A DNA stretch of 64,000 nt from Halomonas halocynthiae DSM 14573. Lineage in GTDB: Bacteria; Pseudomonadota; Gammaproteobacteria; Pseudomonadales; Halomonadaceae. The position numbers were made by a program, and so were the translations under genes. The notes beneath the pieces are model-generated. The model did no database searches. It had not been told where the DNA came from and worked only from the letters and a program-made list of their open reading frames with translations. The stretch covers positions 343,309 to 407,308 of the forward strand of contig NZ_KE384439.1 in the NCBI RefSeq assembly GCF_000425725.1. Reading direction: 5' to 3'. Every line of letters begins with the position of its first letter. The stretch's first letter is position 1. Shown here piece by piece: positions 26,096 through 36,107 of the stretch.

Positions 26096-27325
26096 TCAGC
26101 GGCGTAGGTTTATCGTTACGAGTTGCCCTTGGGGGTTAGCTTCCATGCGTTGCTGGCGTCCTGCTAGGCAAGCCATGATGGCAGCAAAGCATAGTACGCT
26201 CATCAATAATCCAGTGATATGTGTGATGTTAACGTTTGCGTCAAGCATCAGCCCAACCACTAGCGGCCCGATGGATGCCAGTGCATAGCCACCGCCCTGT
26301 ACCAGCCCTGAAAGCTTACCGGCAATGCTGGCGTCTCCGCTGCGCAATACAATCAACGTAAGCGCTAAACTGAAGGACCCGCCTTGCCCAAGGCCCAGTA
26401 AAATGATGCCAGGCCAGCGTACAGATTCTGGGCCAACTAGCAGCAGCAGTAGGCCTGCACCGACCATGGCAAGTACCAACATCAGTGCTGGGCGCTGGTC
26501 GCTGTGAATGCGGGCAAAAAAAGGCGCGCCAATGGCAGAAACCAGTTGGGTGAGTACCGAGAGGCTCATTAGCCAGCCGGCTTCGTTCTCACTATAGCCA
26601 CGTTTGACCAATAGCGTGGGCAGCCAACCGAATACGATATAGGCGAGTGATGACTGGCTGCCCATGAAAAGCATAATCTGCCAAGCTAGTGGCTGGCGAA
26701 GTAGTGCGAGAGTGTGGCCGCTTGAGACGCGCGTCGGCTGGTTAGGTGCTGGCTGAGGCATAATGCACCACCAAGCCATCAGCGCCACTAACGCTAAGCT
26801 TGCCCATGCCATGAGACTGGCTGACCAACTGCCCAGAGCATTAGCCAGAGGAATGCTCAGCCCAGCTCCCATGGCACCGCCCAAGCACAAGGCCATGGTG
26901 TAGACGCCGGTCATTAAATCGGCACTGCCGGCGAGCTCACGCTTTACTAGTGCGGGCAGCAAGGTGCCAGAAATACCAATTGCTGCGCCAGCCAGCAAGG
27001 TTCCCAAAAATAGCGCCGGAGCAACCGCCAAGCCACGCATGGCAAGCCCAGCAGTTAGAATGATCATGGCGAGAGCCAGGCTGCGCTCGATGCCCAGCCG
27101 ATTGGCCAGCCAAGGTGCCAGCGGGGCAAACAGGCCCAGGCATAGCACGGGCAAGGTGGTGAGCGATGACAGCATCAGCACCGACAGTTCGCCTTCGCGC
27201 TCAATGCGTGGCACCAGTGGCGCGAGCGATGACAGCGCTGGACGGAGATTCAGCCCGACTAGCACCATTAATACAATAAAGCTGACTCGCCCCGGGCGCT
27301 GACGATTGAGGGTAACAGGTAACAT
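26096..27325 (-). CDS. MFS transporter, CynX/NimT family
   Basis: 409 residues with about twelve hydrophobic helices. The opening VLVGLNLRPALSSLAPLVPRI is characteristic of the cyanate/nitroimidazole (CynX/NimT/YycB) group of major facilitator exporters, and the conserved GRxxxR-type loop appears as LGIERS between early helices. The substrate is unknown. It starts at 27325, 9 nt after the upstream small gene's stop, so the two are probably cotranscribed. The ribosome site is weak, consistent with coupling. Confidence 0.8.
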   Translation of the reverse strand: MLPVTLNRQRPGRVSFIVLMVLVGLNLRPALSSLAPLVPRIEREGELSVLMLSSLTTLPVLCLGLFAPLAPWLANRLGIERSLALAMIILTAGLAMRGLAVAPALFLGTLLAGAAIGISGTLLPALVKRELAGSADLMTGVYTMALCLGGAMGAGLSIPLANALGSWSASLMAWASLALVALMAWWCIMPQPAPNQPTRVSSGHTLALLRQPLAWQIMLFMGSQSSLAYIVFGWLPTLLVKRGYSENEAGWLMSLSVLTQLVSAIGAPFFARIHSDQRPALMLVLAMVGAGLLLLLVGPESVRWPGIILLGLGQGGSFSLALTLIVLRSGDASIAGKLSGLVQGGGYALASIGPLVVGLMLDANVNITHITGLLMSVLCFAAIMACLAGRQQRMEANPQGQLVTINLRR

Positions 27326-27334
27326 GTCGATGGC

Positions 27335-27835
27335 TTAGCTCATCTGTCGATCGCTGTCGGCGCGAGCGTTGTCAAGCAGCGCAATGAACTGGACATCACC
27401 GCTGCGGTCAACGCGATCAACTCGTACGACACTAGCAATACCTGAGCTCACCTTGAGCTGATCGAAGAGTTCTAAGGTGATCTTTTCCACTGGCGCCTTA
27501 TCCGCGGTCATAACACCGTCGGTTAAGGTGAAGGTTGTCATAAGTGTTGCACGTACCAGGGTTTTCCCTTCTTCTGCCAGTACTCGGCGGACAAATAGCC
27601 AGCCTTCACAAGTGGCATGATGGCCGTCTGCGTAAGCACGCTGGAACAGCGTGCGATAACAGGCACGTTCGCTGGCCGCTTTTTCGGCCATGCTGCGATA
27701 AGCCTCGATCATTCGGCTCGAAGAAGCGCCCGTTTTATCAAGTTGTGAGATGGCGCCGCGATGCTCGCGGTCAAGTTGTGCCTGGCGTTGAAAGTTGAGC
27801 CAGCGATGGTAGTCGTGAATCAGATCGGTTGACAT
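27335..27835 (-). CDS. Hypothetical cytoplasmic protein upstream of MFS gene
   Basis: 166 soluble residues, not recognised. The N-terminal half is charged and helical (YHRWLNFQRQAQLDREHRG; MIEAYRSMAEKAASERACYRTLFQ), with Cys and His in DGHHATCEGWLF. The C-terminal half looks mixed alpha/beta. The ATG at 27835 has a good AAGGAAGG site. It is 9 nt upstream of the CynX-type transporter and 90 nt downstream of the RhlE-like gene on the same strand. Confidence 0.75.
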   Translation of the reverse strand: MSTDLIHDYHRWLNFQRQAQLDREHRGAISQLDKTGASSSRMIEAYRSMAEKAASERACYRTLFQRAYADGHHATCEGWLFVRRVLAEEGKTLVRATLMTTFTLTDGVMTADKAPVEKITLELFDQLKVSSGIASVVRVDRVDRSGDVQFIALLDNARADSDRQMS

Positions 27836-27925
27836 AACGCCTTCCTTTTAATGATGAATGGCGGCCAGTCAGCCGCCAAGCGAGTGAGATTCAAGAGCGT
27901 GCGAAGGAACAAGCGGGTGTGAAAC

Positions 27926-29224
27926 TCAGGCTTGCTGACGCTTCTGGCTACGGCGGCGCGGAGGACGTTGTTGTCCATCGCCAGCCCCCTTGCCTTGGCG
28001 CTGTCCGCGATTTCCAGCATTTTGGCTGCCACGCCCGCGACCGCCGCCACGCTTATTACGCCCATTTTCGATGGGTTCTGGCTTAGCGTTGGGGTCAGGC
28101 TCAAAACCAGGCGCGATGTGCTTGACCAAATCGCGCTTTATCAGGCGTTCAATGCCGTTAAGTAGGCCGTGCTCGTCGACGCACACCAGCGAAATGGCTT
28201 GGCCGTCGCTGCCAGCGCGACCGGTGCGACCAATACGGTGTACATAGTCTTCGGCCACATTGGGTAATTCAAAGTTAACCACCTGGGGGAGTTCATCAAT
28301 ATCCAGGCCACGTGCAGCGATATCTGTTGCGACCAGTGCCTGTAATTTGCCCGCCTTGAATGCCCCCAAGGCGCGGGTACGGGCAGATTGGCTTTTGTTG
28401 CCATGAATTGCCATGGCTGAAATGCCCTGTTTTTCTAAGTGCTCGGCAAGGCGGTTAGCGCCATGCTTGGTGCGTGTAAAAACGAGAACCTGATACCACT
28501 GCTGCTCTTTGATGAGATGCGCCAGTAAGTCACGCTTTTTTTCACGGTCGACATAATAGACGGCTTGGTCAACCGTTTCAGCGGTGGTGTTCCGCCGCGC
28601 CACCTCAATCATTGTTGGATTATCCAGCAGGCGGTTAGCCAGCGCTTGGATTTCATTCGAGAAGGTGGCAGAGAACAGCAGGTTCTGGCGTGTTGCTGGC
28701 AGCAGGGCAAGCAGCTTGCGAATGTCATGGATAAAACCCATGTCAAGCATTCGGTCAGCTTCGTCCAGCACCAGTATCTCAACATTAGCCAGTGACACAT
28801 GGCCTTGCTGTTGCAGGTCGAGTAAACGGCCAGGCGTCGCAACAAGGATGTCGAGCCCCTTGCGAATTGCATCCACCTGGGGCTGTTGGCCAACGCCGCC
28901 AAAAATAACGTGTGATTTAAGCGGTAATTGTTTGCCGTAATCACGCACGCTATCGCCTACCTGAGCGGCAAGCTCGCGTGTGGGTGTGAGCACCAGTGCT
29001 CGGACGCTGCGAGGAGCTGGGCGCGGCCCGTTAGCCAGTCGCTGCAGCATTGGCAGGGTAAAGCCAGCTGTTTTACCTGTACCGGTCTGAGCGCTAGCGA
29101 GTAGATCGTTGCCAGCCAATACCGCAGGGATTGCCTTAAGCTGAATAGGCGTAGGTGTCGTGTAGCCTTGCGCTTCAATAGCGTTCAGCAGTTCGGCTCG
29201 CAAGCCGAGTTCGGAAAAGGACAT
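27926..29224 (-). CDS. rhlE: DEAD-box RNA helicase, RhlE-like
   Basis: 432 residues. Motifs seen in order: Q motif (TPIQLKAIP), I AQTGTGKT, Ia [43 protein letters not shown]. The tail is basic and Gly/Arg/Gln-rich ([15 protein letters not shown] and [12 protein letters not shown]), as in RhlE/RhlB-type helicases that act on ribosome assembly or mRNA decay. The paralogue name is inferred from the overall pattern. The ATG at 29224 follows the pqiC terminator. Confidence 0.88.
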   Translation of the reverse strand: MSFSELGLRAELLNAIEAQGYTTPTPIQLKAIPAVLAGNDLLASAQTGTGKTAGFTLPMLQRLANGPRPAPRSVRALVLTPTRELAAQVGDSVRDYGKQLPLKSHVIFGGVGQQPQVDAIRKGLDILVATPGRLLDLQQQGHVSLANVEILVLDEADRMLDMGFIHDIRKLLALLPATRQNLLFSATFSNEIQALANRLLDNPTMIEVARRNTTAETVDQAVYYVDREKKRDLLAHLIKEQQWYQVLVFTRTKHGANRLAEHLEKQGISAMAIHGNKSQSARTRALGAFKAGKLQALVATDIAARGLDIDELPQVVNFELPNVAEDYVHRIGRTGRAGSDGQAISLVCVDEHGLLNGIERLIKRDLVKHIAPGFEPDPNAKPEPIENGRNKRGGGRGRGSQNAGNRGQRQGKGAGDGQQRPPRRRSQKRQQA

Positions 29225-29309
29225 GCAGTCTCCGCAACAACGTCCCGGCTCGCATTGACCCGATTAGGGCACGCAGTCCCGAGCAGGACGAGGATAATAA
29301 AATAAGGAA

Positions 29310-29345
29310 GGCTCACAGCAGGAGGGACTTGCAATGCTGTGAGCC
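29310..29345 (-). terminator. pqiABC operon terminator
   Basis: An 11-bp perfect stem (29310-29320 with 29335-29345; GGCTCACAGCA/TGCTGTGAGCC) has a 14-nt loop. On the minus strand it is followed by TTCCTTATTTTATT. It lies between pqiC and the helicase gene. Confidence 0.7.
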
Positions 29346-29364
29346 GTCACATTATGCCATAGGC

Positions 29365-30009
29365 TCAGCGTTTCTGCAGCTCACTGGCTTGAGTACTGAT
29401 CTCGTCTGACAGTTGGTCCAGGCCTCGGGACAACGCGCGGACTAATGCTGGGTAGCCATCGTTGTCTAGCGGCACCTGGATATCAAACTGTTGCTGGGCC
29501 AGTGCTTTGTTGGCCGCGTCACTCAACTGCCATTGCCCGCTGACCGCCGCGTAGCCAGAGTAAAGCCCTTGAAACTGATCAACGCTCACCTGCAGGATGA
29601 GTTCTGGTGTGTTAGCACCACTATCACGGTTGAGCATAACCAGACTGTGAGGCAGTCGCGTGGATAGCCGGTCTCTTAGCCCTCGTTCGACGATCGCACT
29701 CAGTGGCTCAGCCCATTGATGGCCGTTGGCTTCCTGAAGGCGAACATCATCAAGCTGAAAAACAATACCCTTGACCTCAAGAAACGGGGCCAGATTAACA
29801 GCGCGGATCGCCAGTGTAGGCGCGGTGCCTGGTGCGACCATTGCGGCGCGGTTGTGAGCGATACCTTGAGCCGGTGGCTGGGCAGGTAACAAGTAGGTGC
29901 TGGGCGCTTGGGTACTACTGGCGCAGCCACTTAGCAATGCGCTGACCACCAAGGTGCCGATCACCAATACTCGAGATAGTGATATACCCAGCGTTACGGC
30001 ATTCTTCAT
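29365..30009 (-). CDS. pqiC: PqiC lipoprotein (ABC-type transport auxiliary component)
   Basis: 214-residue outer-membrane-type lipoprotein. The signal sequence ends in the lipobox LLSGC at residues ~25-29, followed by SSTQAPS. The body fits the PqiC/YmbA family (TYLLPAQPP early; VNLAPFLEVKGIVFQLDD). In E. coli it docks the PqiB tube at the outer membrane. It overlaps pqiB by four bases (ATGA). Confidence 0.88.
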   Translation of the reverse strand: MKNAVTLGISLSRVLVIGTLVVSALLSGCASSTQAPSTYLLPAQPPAQGIAHNRAAMVAPGTAPTLAIRAVNLAPFLEVKGIVFQLDDVRLQEANGHQWAEPLSAIVERGLRDRLSTRLPHSLVMLNRDSGANTPELILQVSVDQFQGLYSGYAAVSGQWQLSDAANKALAQQQFDIQVPLDNDGYPALVRALSRGLDQLSDEISTQASELQKR

Positions 30010-31685
30010 GGCTGTCTCCTCTGGTTCGGTGCTCTAGGCACTGGGTCGCTGGCTCTGGGGCCCTCGAAAATCAGTGAGCGAGGGTCATCGCTGATTTTAC
30101 GCGCTGCGGGTTGCAAGTCGCGCATCAGTCGCCTGACTTCGTGAAGGGTAGTTGTCAGCTCCTGATAGGCATTAGACTGGGGTGAAATGCCCTTGAGTGT
30201 GGCCTGAAGGTCAACGAGGGTGCTATTCAGTGTGGCAGGTAGCTTGCGGGTATCTTCGTCACCGAGCAGGCCGCGCAGCTCGGCGGTCAGTTGATTAATC
30301 TGGTTGAGCATTTCCTCAGAGGTGGCCAGATTACGGTCGAGATTGGTCAGAATGGGTTCGACTTCAAGGTTATTGAGTTTGTCGAGAAGGGCGGTTACCT
30401 GCCCTTGAATCTGGGCTAGCCCACCTGAGGTGGTTGGGAATACGCTGACACCGGAAAAGGTTTCGGCTACGTAGCTGTCGGCGCGCTGCTCATCAAAGGT
30501 GACATCCACAAAGAGCGCACCAGTTAACAGGTTGCCGTTCTTCAGTGACGCTCTCAGCCCGTTTTCGAACAGGTCATCAAAGCGGGTTTTCCATTCAGAC
30601 AAGTCGATGGGATCATCACCCTCTAGCCGCTCAGGCTCGATATGGATTAATACTGGGATGGCAAGGTGGTCGCGGCCTTGAGGCTGGGGTGCAGTGAACT
30701 GCCACGGCACACTTTCCACGGTGCCAACTCGAATTCCGCGGAACTCAACCGGTGCACCTCGTGACAGGCCGCGTACGCTGTCTTCAAATAGCAGGACATA
30801 TTTCAGGTATCGGTCGTATGTGCCTTCTTGCGCCTCAGTAGCGTCTCCAAACAGCTCAAAGGTGCTGTGCTGTGAAGCGGGCTCACCAGGCGGCATGCCG
30901 TCAGGAACGCCAAAAGTGATGCCGCCATCAATGAGAGTTTTAAGCGATGCCATTTGGAACTGGATGCCTTCTGAGCCAAGGCTTAGATCAATGCCAGTCG
31001 AAGTCCAGAAACGGGTGTTGGTCGTAACCAGCTCGTCATATGGGCTTCTGATGAACACTTGGTGGTGCATTTCGCGAGAGGTAACATCAAAGTTGGCTTC
31101 TTCAATGCGCCCAACAGATAACCCTTGAAAGGTAACAGGGTCGCCAACACTGAGTGAGTTCGCGGCCTGGGTAATCAAATTAAGATGGAGCCCTTTGGCG
31201 CCGGGTGGTGCAACAGGCGGTTGGTCACTGACGACGAAATGCCGAGCTTCTTCATGATCCTGGCCAGGTTCAAGCTGAATATACGCACCAGACAATACTG
31301 TGCCCAAACCGCTGACTCCGTCGCGGCCAATGCGTGGCCTGACAACCCAGAATGAACTATCTTTCACTAGCAGAGGCTCAGCTTCAGGCTTCATGCGTGC
31401 CTGAATGATCACTTGGGTTAGATCATCTGACAGTGACAGTTTTTCGACATTACCAATGTCCACACTACGCGTTTTAATCAGTGTTTTTCCGGCTTCGATG
31501 CCTTCGGCATTCTGAGTGGTGAGCGTAATCAGCGGGCCGCGACTCGCATAGTGCTGGTAAGCCAGCCAGGCACCAATCAATAGTGCCACGATAGGGACAA
31601 GCCAGATGGGGGATACAGGCGCCTGCCGCGCTGTACGGGCGCGGTGGTTATCCTCGGGTGGTTTTTCTTGGGTTTGCTCATTCAT
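30006..31685 (-). CDS. pqiB: PqiB, MCE-domain lipid transport protein
   Basis: 559 residues. A cytoplasmic N-terminus (Pro/Arg-rich) leads to one membrane helix (PIWLVPIVALLIGAWLAYQHY, ~residues 25-45), then three MCE repeats (RGPLITLTTQNAEGIEAGKT; GLHLNLITQAANSLSVGDPV; YVLLFEDSVRGLSRGAPVEF) and a long helical C-terminal region that forms the needle in the E. coli homologue. It spans the periplasm for lipid movement between membranes. It is joined to both neighbours by ATGA overlaps. Confidence 0.93.
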   Translation of the reverse strand: MNEQTQEKPPEDNHRARTARQAPVSPIWLVPIVALLIGAWLAYQHYASRGPLITLTTQNAEGIEAGKTLIKTRSVDIGNVEKLSLSDDLTQVIIQARMKPEAEPLLVKDSSFWVVRPRIGRDGVSGLGTVLSGAYIQLEPGQDHEEARHFVVSDQPPVAPPGAKGLHLNLITQAANSLSVGDPVTFQGLSVGRIEEANFDVTSREMHHQVFIRSPYDELVTTNTRFWTSTGIDLSLGSEGIQFQMASLKTLIDGGITFGVPDGMPPGEPASQHSTFELFGDATEAQEGTYDRYLKYVLLFEDSVRGLSRGAPVEFRGIRVGTVESVPWQFTAPQPQGRDHLAIPVLIHIEPERLEGDDPIDLSEWKTRFDDLFENGLRASLKNGNLLTGALFVDVTFDEQRADSYVAETFSGVSVFPTTSGGLAQIQGQVTALLDKLNNLEVEPILTNLDRNLATSEEMLNQINQLTAELRGLLGDEDTRKLPATLNSTLVDLQATLKGISPQSNAYQELTTTLHEVRRLMRDLQPAARKISDDPRSLIFEGPRASDPVPRAPNQRRQP

Positions 31686-33022
31686 GCAGGCTGTTCCTTG
31701 TCTGCGGGTCCTTTTTGTAGGCTGCTTGATGGGGGAGGTAGCGAAGGGTCATTGGGATAACCCTGAGCGCTATTGGCATAGTCCCAAAGCAAGCGAGGTT
31801 CAAAGCTTCGGGCGGCCAACATGGTTAGGACCACGACTGAAGCGAAAGCCAAGGCTGCAGGCCCCGGGGTGACAGACATCAGGTTGCCTGCGCGTATTAG
31901 TGCAACCAAGATAGCTACCACAAAAATATCGACCATCGACCAGCGTCCAATGAATTCGGTGAGTCGGTACAGACGGGTTCGGGATAGGGCATTCATCTGC
32001 GCCGCGCGTGGGGCAACACTACACAGCCATACTAAAGCAATCAGCTTGCCCAGTGGCACAATAATGCTGGCAATCAATATAACGATGGCGACCGGCCAAG
32101 AACCCATTCGTGCTAGCTCAATGACGCCACCAAGGATGGTGTTGGATGTACTGCTGCCAAGGCTGGTGGTGGTCATAATCGGATAGACGTTGGCCGGAAT
32201 ATACATGATCGCTGATGCAGCCAACAAGGCCCAGGTACGCTGAAGGCTATAGGGGCGACGCAGGTGTAGGGGCTCGTGACAACGCTGGCAACGACCTTTT
32301 TCGTTAGCACCCAGAGCGTTGACCAGTCCACAGGTTGAGCATCCGCTCAAACCCTGAGGTGCTGCGGGCTCTCCGGTTCGGGCGCTATCTGGCGCGGCAG
32401 GCTCACCGGCGAGAGCGAACCATAGCCAATCACGGTCGACTGACTGAGTGGTCGCCAGCAGTAATAAGGCATAGGCGCCAAAGGCCCAGAATGATGGGCC
32501 AAGAACGATGTCGGCTAGGCTGGCAATCTTGATCAAGCTGACCAAGGTACCGATGAGAAAGACATCAACCATCATCCATGGGTAGAGGTGAATCAGTGAG
32601 CGGGTAATGAGTCGGCTCAAGGGAAGAACGTTGCCTGTCAGCAGACCTGCCTGAACCCAAATGATGCCAACCAAGTAAACGGTTGGCAGTACGATGGTTG
32701 TCAATAATACAGCGATAGCCACCAACGGTTCATGGAAATGAATCAGTTCGGTGGAGGCATCAAGTAGCTCGATGTGGTTACTGACGCCACTGGCGCTGAA
32801 CGATAGGAACGGGTAACCCAACGCCATGCTGAGTAAAATCAGTGTGGTAATGGCGAGTGCCATGCTGCGCTGAGCCGGATAGCGGTGGCGTGTTACGGCG
32901 GCGTGGCCGCAACGTGGGCACAGCGCCTGCTGGCCGGATGACAGCGGCGGCAAAGCCATTACCCAGTCACATTCATGGCAGGCGCGTAGTCGACGCCGAG
33001 AAATGCGTCGCTCGGGCGGCAT
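31682..33022 (-). CDS. pqiA: PqiA, membrane protein of the Pqi system
   Basis: 446 residues with two repeated halves. Each begins with a double-CxxC zinc-like motif (ACHECDWVM...LCPRCGH; GCSTCGLVN...RCQRCHE) and continues with four membrane helices, as in E. coli PqiA. It is the inner-membrane partner of PqiB. The start is placed at the ATG at 33022 (MPPERRISRRR); the frame is open to 33154 but the extra N-terminus does not look like the family. The ribosome site is unclear, so the start is uncertain by a few codons. It is divergent from the antiporter gene. Confidence 0.85.
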   Translation of the reverse strand: MPPERRISRRRLRACHECDWVMALPPLSSGQQALCPRCGHAAVTRHRYPAQRSMALAITTLILLSMALGYPFLSFSASGVSNHIELLDASTELIHFHEPLVAIAVLLTTIVLPTVYLVGIIWVQAGLLTGNVLPLSRLITRSLIHLYPWMMVDVFLIGTLVSLIKIASLADIVLGPSFWAFGAYALLLLATTQSVDRDWLWFALAGEPAAPDSARTGEPAAPQGLSGCSTCGLVNALGANEKGRCQRCHEPLHLRRPYSLQRTWALLAASAIMYIPANVYPIMTTTSLGSSTSNTILGGVIELARMGSWPVAIVILIASIIVPLGKLIALVWLCSVAPRAAQMNALSRTRLYRLTEFIGRWSMVDIFVVAILVALIRAGNLMSVTPGPAALAFASVVVLTMLAARSFEPRLLWDYANSAQGYPNDPSLPPPSSSLQKGPADKEQPA

Positions 33023-33193
33023 ACGGTCTACATAGGGTGCCCTCTGGGGCAATGTGATCTTGCGTGGTCTGAACGTTGCCACGTTGCAGTAATCCTTGGG
33101 TGTCTGAAATGAAATTACACACTGATATGTTGACGGCAACGCTACCATAGTCAAGGATTTGCGGCCTTTAGTTCCCTTTTCAGGAGATAATAA

Positions 33194-34177
33194 ATGTTAC
33201 TTGCGCTAGCGGCGGTAGTGGCTGGGCTGATTTTACTGGTATGGAGTGCTGACCGTTTTGTGGACGGTGCGGCCGCGACATCAGCTCGCCTGGGGGTGCC
33301 TAGTCTACTGATCGGTTTGCTGGTGATTGGTTTTGGCACCTCTGCGCCAGAACTCGTCGTATCAGCCATCGCGGCAAGCGATGGTAACCCAGGGCTAGCG
33401 CTGGGTAATGCCTATGGTTCGAATATTGCCAATATCGGACTGATTTTGGGCCTTGTTGCCGTGGTGTCTCCGCTGACGGTCAACTCCAGTGTTATTAGGC
33501 GTGAGCTGCCGCTGCTTGGTTTGGCGACGCTGGTATCGGCGCTATTTATGATGGGAGGAGCGTTTACGCGACTTGAGGGTGCGCTACTTCTGTTGGGGTT
33601 AGCTGCTTTCATTGGTCTGAGTATCGCTATTGGTTTGAAAAATGGCAGAGATTCCCAGGACATCGAAAAAGATGTGGTGGTAGAGCATGTTATGAGTCTG
33701 CGTGCAGGCTTGATATGGACCTTGGCTGGTTTGGTGTTGCTGATAGCGAGCTCGCGAGTGCTCGTGTGGGGTGCGGTTGAAATTGCCGAAGGCTTTGGCG
33801 TTAGTGACCTGATTATCGGGCTCACAGTGGTTGCCATCGGCACGTCATTACCAGAGCTTGCATCATCAATCAGCGCCTTGCGTCGTAAAGAGCACGACAT
33901 GGTGCTAGGTAATGTGGTGGGCTCCAACCTGTTCAATACCTTGGGCGTAGTAGGGTTGGCTGCGGTTATTTCACCAATAGAGGTTGGGCCAGATGTGCTG
34001 CTGCGTGACTGGGGGGTAATGACCGCGATGACTGTGTTGCTGGGGTTATTCACCATTGCGTGGCGTAAGGGGCGTCCAGGGCGTATCAACCGACTGGAGG
34101 GCGCAGTATTACTAGGGATGTATTGTGCCTATACCGCGCTGATGGTCTACCTAGTGATTTCCGCCGTTAACGCATGA
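33194..34177 (+). CDS. CaCA-family sodium/calcium antiporter (YrbG-like)
   Basis: 327 residues with about ten helices in two inverted halves. The two alpha repeats are clear: GFGTSAPELVVSAIAASDGNPGLALGNAYGSNIAN and VAIGTSLPELASSISALRRKEHDMVLGNVVGSNLFN. They carry the conserved Glu/Asn/Ser cation ligands. It probably exchanges Ca2+ for Na+ or H+ at the inner membrane; ion choice cannot be read here. The ATG at 33194 has AGGAGA upstream. It is monocistronic. Confidence 0.9.
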   Translation: MLLALAAVVAGLILLVWSADRFVDGAAATSARLGVPSLLIGLLVIGFGTSAPELVVSAIAASDGNPGLALGNAYGSNIANIGLILGLVAVVSPLTVNSSVIRRELPLLGLATLVSALFMMGGAFTRLEGALLLLGLAAFIGLSIAIGLKNGRDSQDIEKDVVVEHVMSLRAGLIWTLAGLVLLIASSRVLVWGAVEIAEGFGVSDLIIGLTVVAIGTSLPELASSISALRRKEHDMVLGNVVGSNLFNTLGVVGLAAVISPIEVGPDVLLRDWGVMTAMTVLLGLFTIAWRKGRPGRINRLEGAVLLGMYCAYTALMVYLVISAVNA

Positions 34178-34415
34178 CGCCAGTCAGTCGTTGTGGCGTG
34201 CTTGGCTGTTGAATCGCGCTTGCCGGTATTAAGTAAGAGGGCTAGAGCCATCGTGGTGTAATGACATAGTGGCATAGTGTCGCGATATGAAAACAGCTTT
34301 TGCTGATCGCTATAGGATCATGCAGACTTGCATCAATTGGTTACCCTGCAAACGTTAGACCACTCAGGTAAGTCAGGCGGGTATGGCTAGGGTGGGCTCT
34401 TGAAAAGGTCAGCTG

Positions 34416-36107
34416 ATGGGCAGTTCCTCATACGAAAAAGCCAAGCCTTCTAAACGCAGCGCTCAACAACGCATTATCGCACCAATATCACCTCAGCTGC
34501 GTCGTGCTAGTGTGCTGTCGTTGCTCGCGGGTCTAATTTGGCCTGCCCAGGCAGCACTGGTGGCTTGGGCAATTTCTGGCTGGGTGATGGGCGAGATGGA
34601 CCGTACCTTGTGGGCGGCTGGGCTGTTTGTTTTCGGTGGGCTGATACGTGCCATGTTGGACCGTCGAGCTGGTGCTTATCTGTTTGGGGCTGCTGATCAA
34701 ACTATTCAGCGTGAACGCGAGTTGTTGATCACACGCGAGGCGCGTGCTCGGGCTAGTACTAGCTCAGCTGAAATTGCCGCTCTGCTGGTACAGAAACTGC
34801 CTTTGCTTCAGCCGTGGGTCACGCGTTATTACGTTGCGATGACGCGGGTGTCTGTGCTGCCACTGGTGCTGCTTGGATTAACCTTTTATGTGTCATGGGC
34901 TGCTGGGTTGGTGCTATTGGTGGCGGGGCCGCTGATTCCCGTCTTTATGGCGCTGGTTGGTATGGCCGCCGAAGACGCCTCGCGTAAGCAGATGAATGAA
35001 ATTAGCACCATGAACAGTATGCTCATGGAGCGTCTGTCTGCGATGCTAGATATTCGCCTGTTGGGCGCCACTGAACGTGCCGCTGACAGTTTTGCTGAGC
35101 GCGCAGAGGCGCTGCGAACTCGAACCATGGCGGTGTTGCGCGTCGCTTTTCTTTCCTCCACCGTGCTTGAGCTGTTTAGTGCCCTTGGCGTCGCCATGTT
35201 GGCGGTGTTTATTGGCTTCTCGCTGCTGGGTGAAATCACCTTTGGTAGTTGGAGCGTGCCACTGACGCTCGGGGAAGGGCTGTTTGTCCTGCTGATTGCC
35301 CCAGAGTTCTTTCAACCATTTCGCGACCTTGCCGCCGCTTGGCATGATCGCGCCGATGGGTTGGCTGTGGTTGCCGAACTCGAAGAACTGGATAGCGCCG
35401 AGCGAGTGCGCTTTGTCGGCTCTGCAGAAATGGTTGCGCCACTACCCGGTGAGTTGAGCGTGTCACTTCACGGGGCGGTCGCTGCGTTACCAGGCCGTCA
35501 GGTGGCTCTGCCGGACTTCATTCTTCGTGCTGGGCAGTCGTTAGCTATTACTGGCCCCAGCGGGGCAGGAAAGACCACCGCACTGGCGGCAATTGCTGGG
35601 CTAGTACCTGTTGCGCATGGGCAAGTCTTTGTTTGTGGTGGCGCGCTAGACGACACCTCCGCAGATGCTTGGCGACGACGCATCAGCCTGATTCCCCAGA
35701 CCCCTCACTTTTCAGACCATACCTTGCGCGAATGGCTGGACCCAGAAGGCCATGGGGCTGACCCCTGGCCGGCGCTTACCTTAGCTGAGGCGCGTTCTTT
35801 GGTTGAGCGGTTGCCCGATGGCCTGGATTCGCGGCTGGGCCAGAGTGGTGGTGGCGTCTCTGGCGGTGAGGCGCGGCGGCTAATGATTGCTCGTGCCGTT
35901 CTTAGTGGCCGTGAACTGATTCTTGCAGATGAGCCTACCGCAGATCTTGATCCAGTAACGGCGGCACAGGTAATACGTGCGCTGCGTCGTTTAACTGATG
36001 ATGGGCACAGTCTACTTGTTGCCACCCATGACCCTGCTTTGGTTGAGGCCATGGAATTCGTGGTGGAGATAGCCCCAGTGAGCCCAGAGCAAGAAGAGGC
36101 GTTGTGA
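34416..36107 (+). CDS. cydD: Thiol reductant ABC exporter subunit CydD
   Basis: 563 residues: a six-helix ABC exporter membrane domain followed by an ATPase domain with Walker A ITGPSGAGKTTAL, a signature VSGGEARRL and Walker B LILADEPTADLD. CydDC exports glutathione and cysteine to the periplasm and is needed to assemble cytochrome bd. The start is the ATG at 34416. Its stop overlaps the cydC start (TGATG). Confidence 0.93.
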   Translation: MGSSSYEKAKPSKRSAQQRIIAPISPQLRRASVLSLLAGLIWPAQAALVAWAISGWVMGEMDRTLWAAGLFVFGGLIRAMLDRRAGAYLFGAADQTIQRERELLITREARARASTSSAEIAALLVQKLPLLQPWVTRYYVAMTRVSVLPLVLLGLTFYVSWAAGLVLLVAGPLIPVFMALVGMAAEDASRKQMNEISTMNSMLMERLSAMLDIRLLGATERAADSFAERAEALRTRTMAVLRVAFLSSTVLELFSALGVAMLAVFIGFSLLGEITFGSWSVPLTLGEGLFVLLIAPEFFQPFRDLAAAWHDRADGLAVVAELEELDSAERVRFVGSAEMVAPLPGELSVSLHGAVAALPGRQVALPDFILRAGQSLAITGPSGAGKTTALAAIAGLVPVAHGQVFVCGGALDDTSADAWRRRISLIPQTPHFSDHTLREWLDPEGHGADPWPALTLAEARSLVERLPDGLDSRLGQSGGGVSGGEARRLMIARAVLSGRELILADEPTADLDPVTAAQVIRALRRLTDDGHSLLVATHDPALVEAMEFVVEIAPVSPEQEEAL

